Positions 51,568-60,308 of a stretch of DNA of 64,000 nt are shown here, piece by piece. Source of the DNA: Singulisphaera sp. GP187 (GTDB lineage Bacteria; Planctomycetota; Phycisphaerae; Phycisphaerales; SM1A02); the NCBI GenBank assembly GCA_945871445.1, contig CAMBWI010000003.1, positions 21,287 through 85,286 of the forward strand, written 5' to 3'. Position numbers and translations under genes: made by a program. The first letter of the stretch is position 1. Every line of letters starts with the position of its first letter. A model generated the notes under the pieces. That model searched no databases, had not been told where the DNA came from, and worked only from the letters and a program-made list of their open reading frames with translations.

Positions 51568-52449
51568 CTAATTCGCCAACAACCACCACGCGACTGGTCC
51601 TGCAAGCAATAACGAGTCAAAAACGTCGTATAAACCGCCCATGCCGGGCAAGATGCTGCCAGAATCTTTGACGCCCGCTCCTCGTTTGAGAAGGCTTTCG
51701 AAGAGGTCGCCGCCTGTGCCGACGATTCCCAACACGACTGCGACGAATGCTCCATAGCCAATAGAAACTGGATCGACCGATGCGTTGACCGCTGAGTCAG
51801 AAGCGCTGAGCGAAGCAAATCCCGCACCAACAAGCGCCGAAAGAATCATGCCGCCAAAGAATCCTTCCCAAGTTTTTCCAGGACTCAGCCACGGAATCAA
51901 CTTGTGACGACCGATCGAAATTCCAGTGAAATACGCCCCGATATCTGCGCTCTTTATGCAAAGAATTGCGGCGGCCAATGTCCAAGCATCGCGATCATGG
52001 CGAAGGAGAATCCAAAATCCAAGTGGGACGCCAATCGCGGCATACGCCAGCAGCACTCCACCGACGGAATTGGAAAATCCAGTTGTCGAACGACTTCGAG
52101 CATGGTTGATAGCAGAAGCGATCACCAAAATGAAAGGTCCAGAGACTACGAATGGCATGACAAGGTGCTTTGGCAGAGCGTCTCCAGAGACACCAACGCT
52201 TGCAATACCAATAAAAATTGCGAAGAAGTATAGAAAGAAGTTCTTGCGATGAACTGACGGTTCCATCAAACGCGAAAATTCTCCGGCAAGAATTGGTGCG
52301 AATGCAAAAAGACTTAGCAATATAAAGATTGCTCCAGGGCCGAGTCGCATAAAGCCAATCCAAAGAATTGGAATCAACGAATCGAAGAATGCCACACATG
52401 CAAGCCCTGCAATCAAAAGACTTCCGACGATTATGCGCGTTCGCAACAT
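51568..52449 (-). CDS. cdsA: Phosphatidate cytidylyltransferase
   Basis: A 293-residue CdsA making CDP-diacylglycerol from CTP and phosphatidate. About eight transmembrane segments are seen. The signature KSADIGAYFTG and SLLKRGAGVKDSGSILPGMGGLYDVFDS is present, with Met in place of the usual His in PGHGG. TAGACT lies exactly 6 nt before the ATG at 52449. Confidence 0.9.
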   Translation of the reverse strand: MLRTRIIVGSLLIAGLACVAFFDSLIPILWIGFMRLGPGAIFILLSLFAFAPILAGEFSRLMEPSVHRKNFFLYFFAIFIGIASVGVSGDALPKHLVMPFVVSGPFILVIASAINHARSRSTTGFSNSVGGVLLAYAAIGVPLGFWILLRHDRDAWTLAAAILCIKSADIGAYFTGISIGRHKLIPWLSPGKTWEGFFGGMILSALVGAGFASLSASDSAVNASVDPVSIGYGAFVAVVLGIVGTGGDLFESLLKRGAGVKDSGSILPGMGGLYDVFDSLLLAGPVAWWLLAN

Positions 52450-52545
52450 AGATGAAGTCTAGGAAAAAAACAAAAACTTTGAATGCTTCTCAAAAATATA
52501 TGCAAATACTGAGTCGGGAATATAAAGGATTGCTACTATTCCGAA

Positions 52546-53193
52546 ATGTCTTCAATTTCAAAAACGCCGTCTCGCGCCCCCCAAAAACGCGCTACATCTT
52601 CTCGCGCTTCTGCACTATCTCTAGCTGATCGTGCGATTTGGAACGGAGTTCGCTCCGTTCGAAGAATGGAAATTCTCGAGTCGATCCGGGCAAACGGACC
52701 GCTGACCGTTCCAGAGTTGAGCGAACTCTATAATCAAGAAAGCACCGGTCTGTATTATCACATCAAATTATTGCAGCAAGCGGGTTTGATTTATAGTGTT
52801 GGTAAGGACGGTCGCGAATCGTTTGCAGTGCGAAACGAAACTCTACGCGTGAAGTGCAATCTGAAGAATGCGAAAGAGTCAAAGCGACTGCGCAAGCTCG
52901 TCGAAGTTTTTGCTGCGAAGAGTCAGGAAACATTCGCAGCAGATTCTGCCGTCAAGGGAAGCAGTCAGTTGCTTCGAGCCCTACGCTGGGAGAATCTCGA
53001 AGCCGGGGAAGTCGCAAATATAAAGGCATTGCAACAGCAAATCGAAAACATTCTCGATATCGCAAAGACTCGTCGAGTGCGTGCAAAGAAGACCTCGCAG
53101 ACTGTCGCAAATTGGCATGTGGGATCTTTCATTCAACCCGCTCGCGCTGATCAATTTCCAGTGACTTCGATCGAGTGCGTTACGATGGGTTGA
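52546..53193 (+). CDS. ArsR-like winged-helix transcriptional regulator
   Basis: A 215-residue protein. The winged helix is at about residues 37-100 (RMEILESIRANGPLTVPELSELYNQESTGLYYHIKLLQQAGLI), with the Y-Y-H-I-K-L recognition helix of ArsR-type proteins. The C-terminal half is helical, with no obvious metal-binding cysteines. Diverges from cdsA; TACTAT lies 6 nt before the ATG. The target is not known; the CPBP protease gene next to it is one candidate. Confidence 0.65.
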   Translation: MSSISKTPSRAPQKRATSSRASALSLADRAIWNGVRSVRRMEILESIRANGPLTVPELSELYNQESTGLYYHIKLLQQAGLIYSVGKDGRESFAVRNETLRVKCNLKNAKESKRLRKLVEVFAAKSQETFAADSAVKGSSQLLRALRWENLEAGEVANIKALQQQIENILDIAKTRRVRAKKTSQTVANWHVGSFIQPARADQFPVTSIECVTMG

Positions 53194-53224
53194 TGGCGTC
53201 GCTTCGAAATGTAGAGGTGAGTAT

Positions 53225-54475
53225 TTGAAAGACCTCTATCGCGCGTTTGATCCGCGAAATCCAATTGTTGTTGCAACGGCAACTCTCTGTGCTGTCTTGG
53301 TCCTTTGGGATGTCTATACAGTTGTGACATTTTCATTTGATGGCGGACCATGGGATTCGCTTGACGATCCAGTCATCACATTGTCCGCGTTGAATGATTT
53401 CGAAGCGCGATCAATGCATGACGATTTTCTTCAATCGATTGATCTGACATCGACCGCCATAGACCGCAGCGACTTTGATTACAGTGCTGAGGAAGCAAAG
53501 CAGAATTGGAACGATTTGCGTGATGAAGGTCTGGAAATTGGCACAATTGATGATGGTATTGAATTGGATATGCGCCGCGACGAGGCCGTTGCTTTCTTCG
53601 CTCCCGAAGCTGAAGTCAAGCCACTTCCGATGCTCAGTCGCGCCGCATTAATAATCGCTTATGTTGGGTCGCTTTCGGCGATGCTGTTTTCACTTGGATG
53701 GCTTGGAGTGATTCTGTGGAAGAAAATACGAAAGTCTGAAACGAGATTGGCTTGCGAACTTTCACTGCCCATTGCAGGATCTTGGTATGGAGTGATTGTT
53801 TTTCTCTATGCGTCTACTGCTATGAATTTGGTGATGTTTACAACATTTTTTTTGCCTATTCCAGAGCTATTCCAGTCGATTGTCCAGTCATCTGCTTTAC
53901 TCCTTGCAATTCCTATAGTCACTGCCGTTGTGTGTTTGCTTTGCGTCTTGCCAAACAAGATGTATTTGTTAGTGGCATTTGGATGGAGTTCGCGACTCGG
54001 TCAGATGAATATTCGCGGAACGCTTGCGATGATTGTGGCAGTCGTTGGACTTGAAGGAATCGCCTTTTTTATTCTGTCGCGTGTGCTTCCAGAAAGTTCT
54101 CAGGCAAGTGTCTGGTGGGAATCGCTTGACGAAAACCTTATGTTTGGCCCTGCAACTTCCGCTGTTCTGACATCACTTGATGCGGTCGTTGGTGCGCCAG
54201 TCGTGGAAGAAATAATTTTTCGGGGTCTATTGTTTGGCGCAATTTTTAGTAGGTGGGGTTTCTGGCCTGCTGCTATTTTTTCATCTTTGGTTTTCGCTTC
54301 TGTTCACGGCTATGAATTGGAAGGATCCATCTCAGTCATTACCTCTGGGATTTTTCTCTGTTGGCTCTATCGTCGCACTGGTCGGTTGTGGGCGCCGATG
54401 GTTGCTCACGGACTCTTGAATGGGGTTGTCGTTTTGCAGCAGTTTGCAATTCGAGAACTTGCGCTCTCAATGTAA
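53225..54475 (+). CDS. CPBP-family intramembrane metalloprotease
   Basis: A 416-residue membrane protein with about eight hydrophobic segments and the CPBP motifs EEIIFRGLLFG (EExxxR), FSSLVFASVHG (FxxxH) and MVAHGLLNGVV (HxxxN/B). The TTG start at 53225 has the strong SD GAGGTGA (53214-53220) 4 nt upstream; no ATG is closer. An extracytoplasmic loop follows the first helix. CPBP proteins act in prenyl-CAAX-type proteolysis or immunity. Follows the regulator by 31 nt. Confidence 0.8.
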   Translation: MKDLYRAFDPRNPIVVATATLCAVLVLWDVYTVVTFSFDGGPWDSLDDPVITLSALNDFEARSMHDDFLQSIDLTSTAIDRSDFDYSAEEAKQNWNDLRDEGLEIGTIDDGIELDMRRDEAVAFFAPEAEVKPLPMLSRAALIIAYVGSLSAMLFSLGWLGVILWKKIRKSETRLACELSLPIAGSWYGVIVFLYASTAMNLVMFTTFFLPIPELFQSIVQSSALLLAIPIVTAVVCLLCVLPNKMYLLVAFGWSSRLGQMNIRGTLAMIVAVVGLEGIAFFILSRVLPESSQASVWWESLDENLMFGPATSAVLTSLDAVVGAPVVEEIIFRGLLFGAIFSRWGFWPAAIFSSLVFASVHGYELEGSISVITSGIFLCWLYRRTGRLWAPMVAHGLLNGVVVLQQFAIRELALSM

Positions 54476-54485
54476 AAAACAATTT

Positions 54486-55520
54486 TTAAGGGCAGGCGCC
54501 CCACGCACTCAGTATTGTCGTGAGGTCTGGCCCAGAGATGACCCCATCGAGGTTCAAGTCGCCGAGACCGCTACCACCCCAATTACTCAGGATCACACTG
54601 AGATCCGATCCACCAACAAAACTATCGCCGTCGAAATCGGCAAGACATGGCGGTACGGTTGGTCCAAGTTCAGCGACTGCAATGTGTTGGAATCCCGAGC
54701 CAGCAAGATTCAGGTCATTCCATTTTCCATTGCTTCCAAGCATTTCTGCATAATCCTCAACTCCACCTGAATTATTTGGTTCGCCAGAATTCCAATTTGT
54801 GAATGCCGCGGACTCTCCGCTTGACCAAGCGAATGTTCCTTCGTTTGCCTCATCCGTGAATCCAATCCATATGCGTCGATCTATGCCAGCAAGATTTCCG
54901 AAGTTTTCATGCACCCATTGGTTTTCGGCGGCATCGTTGATCGTGACGAGATGTCCTCCAGCCAGGACCGCAGTTGCTTGCGCTGCTGCCCATGTTGTGG
55001 TTGTGAATGCAATGTATCGATGGCTATTTGCAGGATTCGTCAAATCGAGAAGCCATCCGGAACCGATGGTCATGTTGCCAGTTCCAGTTCCGGTTGCGGC
55101 AAATGCACCAACACGAATTCCATATGTTTGACCTGCTTGAGAATGGAAGGTGACTGTCGCGCTTGTTGCGCAAGTGTCGTCATTGCATGCGATGACAAGT
55201 GCGGGATCTGGGCAAGGTGAGCAAACACTATAGACCGCAAGTTTGTTATCAAAGGTCGATCCGCAGAGGTCGATTTTTACGAAGTCGCTCGATGGAGCTG
55301 TCCAGCAATACCAGATGTCGTTGTAGATCTGGTTGGAGTTGAAGAAAAGGCAAGAAGGTGCAGCAAGTCCATCTGTTGTCGCGCCACTTGTGGTGTATGC
55401 GGTGACCCCATAGCCAGAAATCGCTTGGGGGAAATTGCAATCGTTGTTGGATTGAGCATTCGCCAAAGGAGCAACAATGCCCAGCATCACAGTCGGGAAA
55501 ACAAAGCGGTACTTTTTCAT
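54486..55520 (-). CDS. Secreted C-type lectin-like protein with dockerin
   Basis: A 344-residue protein. Signal peptide residues 1-22 (VFPTVMLGIVAPLANA), then a beta-rich domain with Cys pairs (about 25-155: LCGSTFDNKLAVYSVC, VIACNDDTCAT), then a C-type lectin fold (about 165-290: AAENQWVHENFG, IWIGFTDEANEGTFAW, GEPNNSGGVEDYAEM, with the EPN-type Ca-binding loop), then two dockerin-like loops (DFDGDSFVGGSDL, DLNLDGVISGPDL) ending WGACP. The ATG at 55520 has TATCGT exactly 6 nt upstream and beats the earlier in-frame codon at 55535. Confidence 0.78.
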   Translation of the reverse strand: MKKYRFVFPTVMLGIVAPLANAQSNNDCNFPQAISGYGVTAYTTSGATTDGLAAPSCLFFNSNQIYNDIWYCWTAPSSDFVKIDLCGSTFDNKLAVYSVCSPCPDPALVIACNDDTCATSATVTFHSQAGQTYGIRVGAFAATGTGTGNMTIGSGWLLDLTNPANSHRYIAFTTTTWAAAQATAVLAGGHLVTINDAAENQWVHENFGNLAGIDRRIWIGFTDEANEGTFAWSSGESAAFTNWNSGEPNNSGGVEDYAEMLGSNGKWNDLNLAGSGFQHIAVAELGPTVPPCLADFDGDSFVGGSDLSVILSNWGGSGLGDLNLDGVISGPDLTTILSAWGACP

Positions 55521-55619
55521 ACTTCCACGATACAACGCATTGATTCAAAATCAAAAAATACTCAGTTTTTAGATTGAAAAACAAAATAAGCGACCAATTT
55601 GTGTTTTATTTGGTGTTGT

Positions 55620-56354
55620 TCAGATTTGGTCCTGCGAAGCGCCGCGAATAATGTGTAGATGGCTGATTCGATCCCCGCGCATTCGTGCCAAAAGAGCGCA
55701 GTGATTTCCAGCGCTCGTTGCCTTTCGAAGTCCAGTACGTTCAATCATCCAAACACTCACAGCATCGGGCTGAGCAACGATCGCAGAAATCTCGATATCG
55801 ATACCGCCTTCGCGACGAGTCTTGCTGAGATCGACACGCAATGCATGAACATCAACGAATTGTTGGATCCCATTTGGACTGACCAGATCAACAGTTATAT
55901 CGATGTGAACGAAGTCCTCTAAACGCTCCAACTGACCATACTGAATCAACATGAGATATCGCAACAAAAGATCGCGCACTCGATTGTTTGAAAGTAATGA
56001 TTCGTCGTTTGCCAATGGAGTGGCGACCTTTGAGATTGCTTCTTCGACGGTTTTATATATCCGCAAGAGTTCATTCAAGTTCGAAAGTTCAAGTGCTTCG
56101 CGAACATGAGGCTGTACCGCAGCGAGTACGAGTCTCAGTTCTTCTGGAGGAGTATCTCGTGCGATCTGCACGAGCAAACTGAGAGTGGAACTAGACAAAT
56201 AATCGACATCGTGCAGATCAAGCACAATAGGAGTTCGCTTGGAAGCGTATCTGTCGAAAACTTGTGAAAGCATGTCGCATCCCGATTGATCGAGACGACC
56301 TTGCAGGCGAATGATGAGTGCGCCTTGGGTGTTTTCGATAAAGTGCGTGAGCAT
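55620..56354 (-). CDS. STAS domain protein with NTF2-like C-terminus
   Basis: A 244-residue protein. Residues 1-100 form a STAS domain (anti-anti-sigma fold): GALIIRLQGRLDQSGCD, VLDLHDVDYLSSSTLSLLVQ with serines in the phosphorylated-serine position. Residues about 120-240 look like a SnoaL/NTF2-type fold (RVRDLLLRYLMLIQYGQLERLEDFVHIDITVDLVSPNG). TACTCT lies 7 nt before the ATG. No kinase or phosphatase partner is adjacent. A switch that senses a small ligand is possible but unproven. Confidence 0.65.
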   Translation of the reverse strand: MLTHFIENTQGALIIRLQGRLDQSGCDMLSQVFDRYASKRTPIVLDLHDVDYLSSSTLSLLVQIARDTPPEELRLVLAAVQPHVREALELSNLNELLRIYKTVEEAISKVATPLANDESLLSNNRVRDLLLRYLMLIQYGQLERLEDFVHIDITVDLVSPNGIQQFVDVHALRVDLSKTRREGGIDIEISAIVAQPDAVSVWMIERTGLRKATSAGNHCALLARMRGDRISHLHIIRGASQDQI

Positions 56355-56525
56355 GCGGGATAGAGTAGGGGACGAACGAAGGTATTTGCATTTTAAAAAT
56401 AGTTAAACACTGCGGGAGACAATGGCAACACTGCGTGACCAATATCCACACGCAGAAGTGTTCAATCTTGCGCCGTTACAGACAACGCCTTTTAACTTTG
56501 AAATGAGGCATCCCAATTCTCGGAA

Positions 56526-56553
56526 TTGCATTTTGCCAGAACGGGATTACATT
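56526..56553 (+). promoter_or_regulatory. Promoter of the FG-GAP/dockerin gene
   Basis: TTGCAT (56526-56531), 16 bp, TACATT (56548-56553), then 9 nt to the ATG at 56563. This is one of the best two-part promoters in the window and, like the others, leaves almost no leader. Confidence 0.5.
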
Positions 56554-56562
56554 GAATACAGG

Positions 56563-58404
56563 ATGCAATGTCTTTCCGTTGGGTTATTGGCTTCTCTCTG
56601 TACCGCACACATTGCGTGGGCGAAAGTCGATTTCACCCCATTTACAAGCGAGGCGACGACACGAGGAGTGAACTATCTCGTCGCATCGTATGGGACTGGA
56701 CCAGGGTTTCTCGGATCAGGATTATGCGCTGCAGATCTTGACGGTGATGGAAACACAGACATCGTTGCGATGGGCAAAGCCTCTGGAATCATCTCCGTCT
56801 TTCGGAATGTCGGCGGTGGAATGTTTGCAGCGCAAACATCGTCTATCGCATCGCTCTCTGTTGGCTCAAGTGTCGCAGCGGGGGATTTCGATTCAGATGG
56901 AGATCTCGATCTTGTCTTTTCGCAGATGGGTGGACCGCCGCGACTGTATAGACAAGACGCGCCATTTATCTTCAGCGATATCACCACGCAAGCTGGATTG
57001 ACTGGCGCGCATGCGGGGCGCACCATCGCATGGTTCGATGCGAATGGAGATGGGCGACTCGACATTTTGATGGCTTGCTATACGGGATATTTATTTGAGC
57101 TGCCCAGTTCGACGACTCGGATTTGGCGCAATGAAGGTGATGGAACTTTCACGGATATCACAATCTCGTCTGGTCTTGGTGTACCGATGAAAACATTTGT
57201 TGTCACGCCGTTCGACTTCGATCACGATGGTGATGCAGATTTGTATTTTTCAAATGATCGTGGCTTCTATGCTCCGACTTTCATGGGCAATCGGCTTTAC
57301 AGAAATGATGGCGGATTTTTTACGGACATTTCTGAAAATTGCGGCGCATCGCCGGGATATGACTCGATGGGCGTTGCCGTTGGCGACTTGGACGAGAACG
57401 GTTGGATGGATCTGATGACGACAAACCTCGCCACAAAGAATCAACCACTCGGCGCGATCCATCCACTCTTTCTGGCTGTGGGCGTTGGGATTTTTCAGGA
57501 ATCGAGTGTTGCTTGGGGAATCGTTCCGCAGATTGCCAACGAAACTGGCTGGGCCGTTCATCAATTTGATGTGGACAACGATGGAATGCTCGATGTTTTC
57601 TTGAATAATCAGTTCACGCCCGACCGTTTGTTTCGTCAGGATCTTCCTGGGCACACCATCGAGATGGCGGAGGCCGCCAATCTGCTTGGAAGTTCAGGCG
57701 TTTCATTCTGTTCTGTCGTTTCGGATTTCGATAATGACGGAGGACTGGACATTCTTTCCAATCATGCGGGCGGCAATCTGCGGATGATGATGAATCAAGA
57801 AGCGGCCGAGCGTTCATGGTTGGAATTGCAGATACGTGGTGAAGGATTGAATCGCGACGCAATCGGCGCTCGTTTGGTGGTACATGCGAATGGACGTTCG
57901 ATGATTCGACAGGTCTTTGCTGGGGGAACTGGATATTTGGGGATGAACGATCCACGCATTCATGTTGGTTGCGCAAATGCAGTGACTGCAAGTGTGCAAG
58001 TTTGGTGGCCAAACAGTTCGTCGACGCGAGTGCTTACGAATCTGCCGACATCGAAGCGATGGACGATCTATCCGCCATCTGCCTTGGGCGATGGCAATTT
58101 CAACGGCGAGGCTGATGAGTCAGATTTGATTCTCTTTGATCAGTGTGCTGCGCAAAGTGGGCTGACCGTTGGTTGTGAAATGTTTGACTTTGATGGCAAC
58201 AGCGTTCTCGACGCCGCTGATCGAAGCGCACTACAGATTCGAATCAATCGCGACGCAGCTGATGTGAACAATGATGGTCATGTCAATGGCGGAGATTTGG
58301 CAATATTGCTGGGCGGTTGGGGCAGCAACTCGATTGGTGATATCAATCACTCAGGTCTGGTCGACGCAGTCGACTTAGCGATGCTGCTTGCGGCCTGGGG
58401 GTGA
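56563..58404 (+). CDS. Secreted FG-GAP/VCBS-repeat protein with dockerin
   Basis: A 613-residue protein. Signal peptide at residues 1-21 (LSVGLLASLCTAHIAWA). FG-GAP/VCBS repeats with calcium loops follow: DLDGDGNTDIV, DFDSDGDLDLVF, DANGDGRLDIL, DFDHDGDADLYF, DLDENGWMDLM, DVDNDGMLDVF and DFDNDGGLDIL. A CRTAC1-type module with GNLRMMMNQE...W and a GANGRSMIRQ-like loop is near 430-510, and three dockerin-like loops end the protein (DGNFNGEADESDL, DVNNDGHVNGGDL, DINHSGLVDAVDL). It probably works at the cell surface. The stop codon falls in the first unit of a 13-bp tandem repeat. Confidence 0.8.
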   Translation: MQCLSVGLLASLCTAHIAWAKVDFTPFTSEATTRGVNYLVASYGTGPGFLGSGLCAADLDGDGNTDIVAMGKASGIISVFRNVGGGMFAAQTSSIASLSVGSSVAAGDFDSDGDLDLVFSQMGGPPRLYRQDAPFIFSDITTQAGLTGAHAGRTIAWFDANGDGRLDILMACYTGYLFELPSSTTRIWRNEGDGTFTDITISSGLGVPMKTFVVTPFDFDHDGDADLYFSNDRGFYAPTFMGNRLYRNDGGFFTDISENCGASPGYDSMGVAVGDLDENGWMDLMTTNLATKNQPLGAIHPLFLAVGVGIFQESSVAWGIVPQIANETGWAVHQFDVDNDGMLDVFLNNQFTPDRLFRQDLPGHTIEMAEAANLLGSSGVSFCSVVSDFDNDGGLDILSNHAGGNLRMMMNQEAAERSWLELQIRGEGLNRDAIGARLVVHANGRSMIRQVFAGGTGYLGMNDPRIHVGCANAVTASVQVWWPNSSSTRVLTNLPTSKRWTIYPPSALGDGNFNGEADESDLILFDQCAAQSGLTVGCEMFDFDGNSVLDAADRSALQIRINRDAADVNNDGHVNGGDLAILLGGWGSNSIGDINHSGLVDAVDLAMLLAAWG

Positions 58405-58488
58405 AGCCCAGAGGTGAAACCCAGAGGTGAAGCCCGGGGGTGAAGCCCGGGGGTGAAGCCCGGGGGTGAAATTCGGGGTGAAACTCGG
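58400..58488 (+). repeat. Seven copies of a 13-bp tandem repeat
   Basis: Units of GGTGAAGCCCGGG (five of 13 bp, the last two of 12 bp and diverged) start over the stop codon of the dockerin gene. Each unit contains TGA, and because 13 is not a multiple of three, the array provides stop codons in all three forward frames. Confidence 0.9.
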
Positions 58489-58522
58489 AACTGCCCAACG
58501 AAGCGATCGCGATCAAATCGCA

Positions 58523-58789
58523 TCAATCATCTTTTGGCTCGCAACCACATTCACGCAGAAAGCGTCGAATGTGTCCGATCTCGTCATTATCTTCAAGAGT
58601 GTGATGCCCGTGGCGCGGAATGCCAAAGGTCATTTCTTTTCCGTTGAGTTTGACCTTGAGATGTTCCTTCTTCGTCTCTTCTGTTGTACCGCCAAGACCC
58701 TCAAACATATGCACGATGTCTCTCCAGTGAATGTTGTGAGAAGTTGGGTGGGCAAAAATCTGCTTTAGAGTCAGTTGAGTGTGTGGCAT
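58523..58789 (-). CDS. Orphan HicA-like protein
   Basis: An 88-residue protein resembling HicA-family mRNA interferases (dsRBD-like fold): LTLKQIFAHPTSHNIHWRDIVHMFEGLGG, HLKVKLNGKEMTF and a second HGHHTLE. The family's catalytic His would be in the RHGHHT region. No HicB antitoxin gene adjoins. TAGAAT lies 8 nt before the ATG, so it has its own promoter. It may be a regulatory or degenerate relative. Confidence 0.6.
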   Translation of the reverse strand: MPHTQLTLKQIFAHPTSHNIHWRDIVHMFEGLGGTTEETKKEHLKVKLNGKEMTFGIPRHGHHTLEDNDEIGHIRRFLRECGCEPKDD

Positions 58790-58820
58790 AGGTTTAGATT
58801 CTACGCATCAATGAGGAAAT

Positions 58821-60191
58821 TCACCCGATCCATTCACGAATAACTTGAAAGAGAAGAAATGCGTTTAGGCAAACGATAATTGCTGTGATGAACCACGCAG
58901 TTGCTATCAACCAAGGGGCATTCACAAATCGACCCATCTTGATCTTGCTGCTTGTAAACCAAACCAACGGTACAACCGCAAATGAAAGTTGAAGCGAAAG
59001 TATCACTTGGCTGAGAATCAATAATTTATTTACTCCAGATGCACCGTAAATCGCAGCAACGATTACTGCTGGAATGATGGCGATGAGTCGCGTGATCAAT
59101 CGGCGCAACCATGGCCGCAGTTTAATGTCAAGAAAACCTTCCATCACGATTTGTCCTGCAAGCGTGCCAGTCAAAGTCGAATTCTGTCCAGACGCAAGAA
59201 GTGCGACAGCAAAGAGAGTGCTTGCCAGTGACGCACCAAGCACTGGAGTAAGCAATTCGTATGCGTCTTCGATTCCTGCAACATCTTGATGTCCAGTTTT
59301 GTGGAATGTCGCAGCGGCAAGAATTAATATTGCGGCGTTGATGAAAAATGCAAAGAGCAGGGCGATGGTCGAATCTGTGGTGGCATATCGAATTGCCACC
59401 TTCTTTCCAACATCGTCGCGAGGATAATCACGTGTTTGCACGATCGCAGAATGCAAGTAGAGATTGTGTGGCATCACAGTCGCACCAAGAATGCCAATTG
59501 CGATGTAAAGCATTCCAGGGTTGACAACAATTTCAGTTGTTGGGATCAAACCTCGCAACATCTCGGGCAAGTCAGGACGCGATGCGATGATCTCGTACAC
59601 AAAACAACCGCCAATCAAGAAGACCAGTCCAGCAACAATTGTTTCAATAACACGCCAGCCCTTGCTTTGAAGGGCGAGAATCAAAAGCACATCAGCTGCG
59701 GTGATGATCACACCCCAAACGAGAGGAATTCCAAAGAGCAGGTTTAGCGCAATCGCAGAGCCGATGACTTCAGCGAGATCGCATGCTGCGATTGCAATTT
59801 CGCATAAAACCCAAAGAGCAAATGATGTCTTGCGCCCAAAGTGATCTCGGCAGGCTTGGGCCAAATCGCGTTCGGCAACCACGCCAAGTTTGACTGACAA
59901 ATGTTGCAACAAGATGGCCATCAAGTTGGAGATCAGCACCACAGAGAGCAGCGCGTATCCAAATTGCGCGCCGCCGGCCAGGTCAGTTGCCCAATTCCCT
60001 GGATCCATATATCCAACAGCGACCATCATGCCAGGGCCGCTGAATACCATCAATTTCTTCCACCAACCAGCATTCATTGGCACGTGCACTGTGGAATATG
60101 CCTCGGCAAGAGAATAATTCGCTCGGCTTCTGCGCCATGCAGATGGAGGGTCGGATCGGTTCTTGGTTTCTGAATTTGGTTGCGTGTTCAT
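58821..60191 (-). CDS. mntH: Nramp-family Mn(II)/Fe(II) transporter
   Basis: A 456-residue H+-coupled divalent metal importer with about 11 transmembrane segments. Helix 1 metal motif is [11 protein letters not shown] (DPGN), and helix 6 has [15 protein letters not shown] (MPH). The sequence around it is strongly conserved. It is transcribed leftward from a palindromic operator shared with the DtxR-family gene. Confidence 0.92.
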   Translation of the reverse strand: MNTQPNSETKNRSDPPSAWRRSRANYSLAEAYSTVHVPMNAGWWKKLMVFSGPGMMVAVGYMDPGNWATDLAGGAQFGYALLSVVLISNLMAILLQHLSVKLGVVAERDLAQACRDHFGRKTSFALWVLCEIAIAACDLAEVIGSAIALNLLFGIPLVWGVIITAADVLLILALQSKGWRVIETIVAGLVFLIGGCFVYEIIASRPDLPEMLRGLIPTTEIVVNPGMLYIAIGILGATVMPHNLYLHSAIVQTRDYPRDDVGKKVAIRYATTDSTIALLFAFFINAAILILAAATFHKTGHQDVAGIEDAYELLTPVLGASLASTLFAVALLASGQNSTLTGTLAGQIVMEGFLDIKLRPWLRRLITRLIAIIPAVIVAAIYGASGVNKLLILSQVILSLQLSFAVVPLVWFTSSKIKMGRFVNAPWLIATAWFITAIIVCLNAFLLFQVIREWIG

Positions 60192-60213
60192 ATTGAATGT
60201 GTGCGTGTTTGAA

Positions 60214-60219
60214 AATGTA
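60214..60219 (-). promoter_or_regulatory. Extended -10 box of mntH
   Basis: On the minus strand TGGTACATT reads as an extended -10 (TGn-TACATT; hexamer 60219-60214). The palindromic operator covers the place of a -35 element with 17-bp spacing. The leader would be about 20 nt. Confidence 0.4.
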
Positions 60220-60222
60220 CCA

Positions 60223-60246
60223 TAAAGTTTGAGTCGTCAAACTTTA
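60223..60246. promoter_or_regulatory. Palindromic operator for DtxR/MntR-type regulator
   Basis: TAAAGTTTGA-GTCG-TCAAACTTTA is a perfect 10-bp inverted repeat with a 4-bp spacer, located between divergent mntH and dtxR-family genes. It overlaps the upstream part of the mntH promoter and lies about 48 bp before the regulator -10, so occupancy should block mntH most directly. The half-site differs from the published MntR or DtxR consensus. Confidence 0.75.
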
Positions 60247-60308
60247 GTTAGATATGCGTACAAACAATTTGTGGATGTTGTTGTCTCAGTTGCTACAATA
60301 AGGCTGCT

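Noticed and set aside
58400..58488. Tandem array considered as a CRISPR array
   Set aside because: The 13-bp units are directly adjacent with no spacers and no cas genes nearby.
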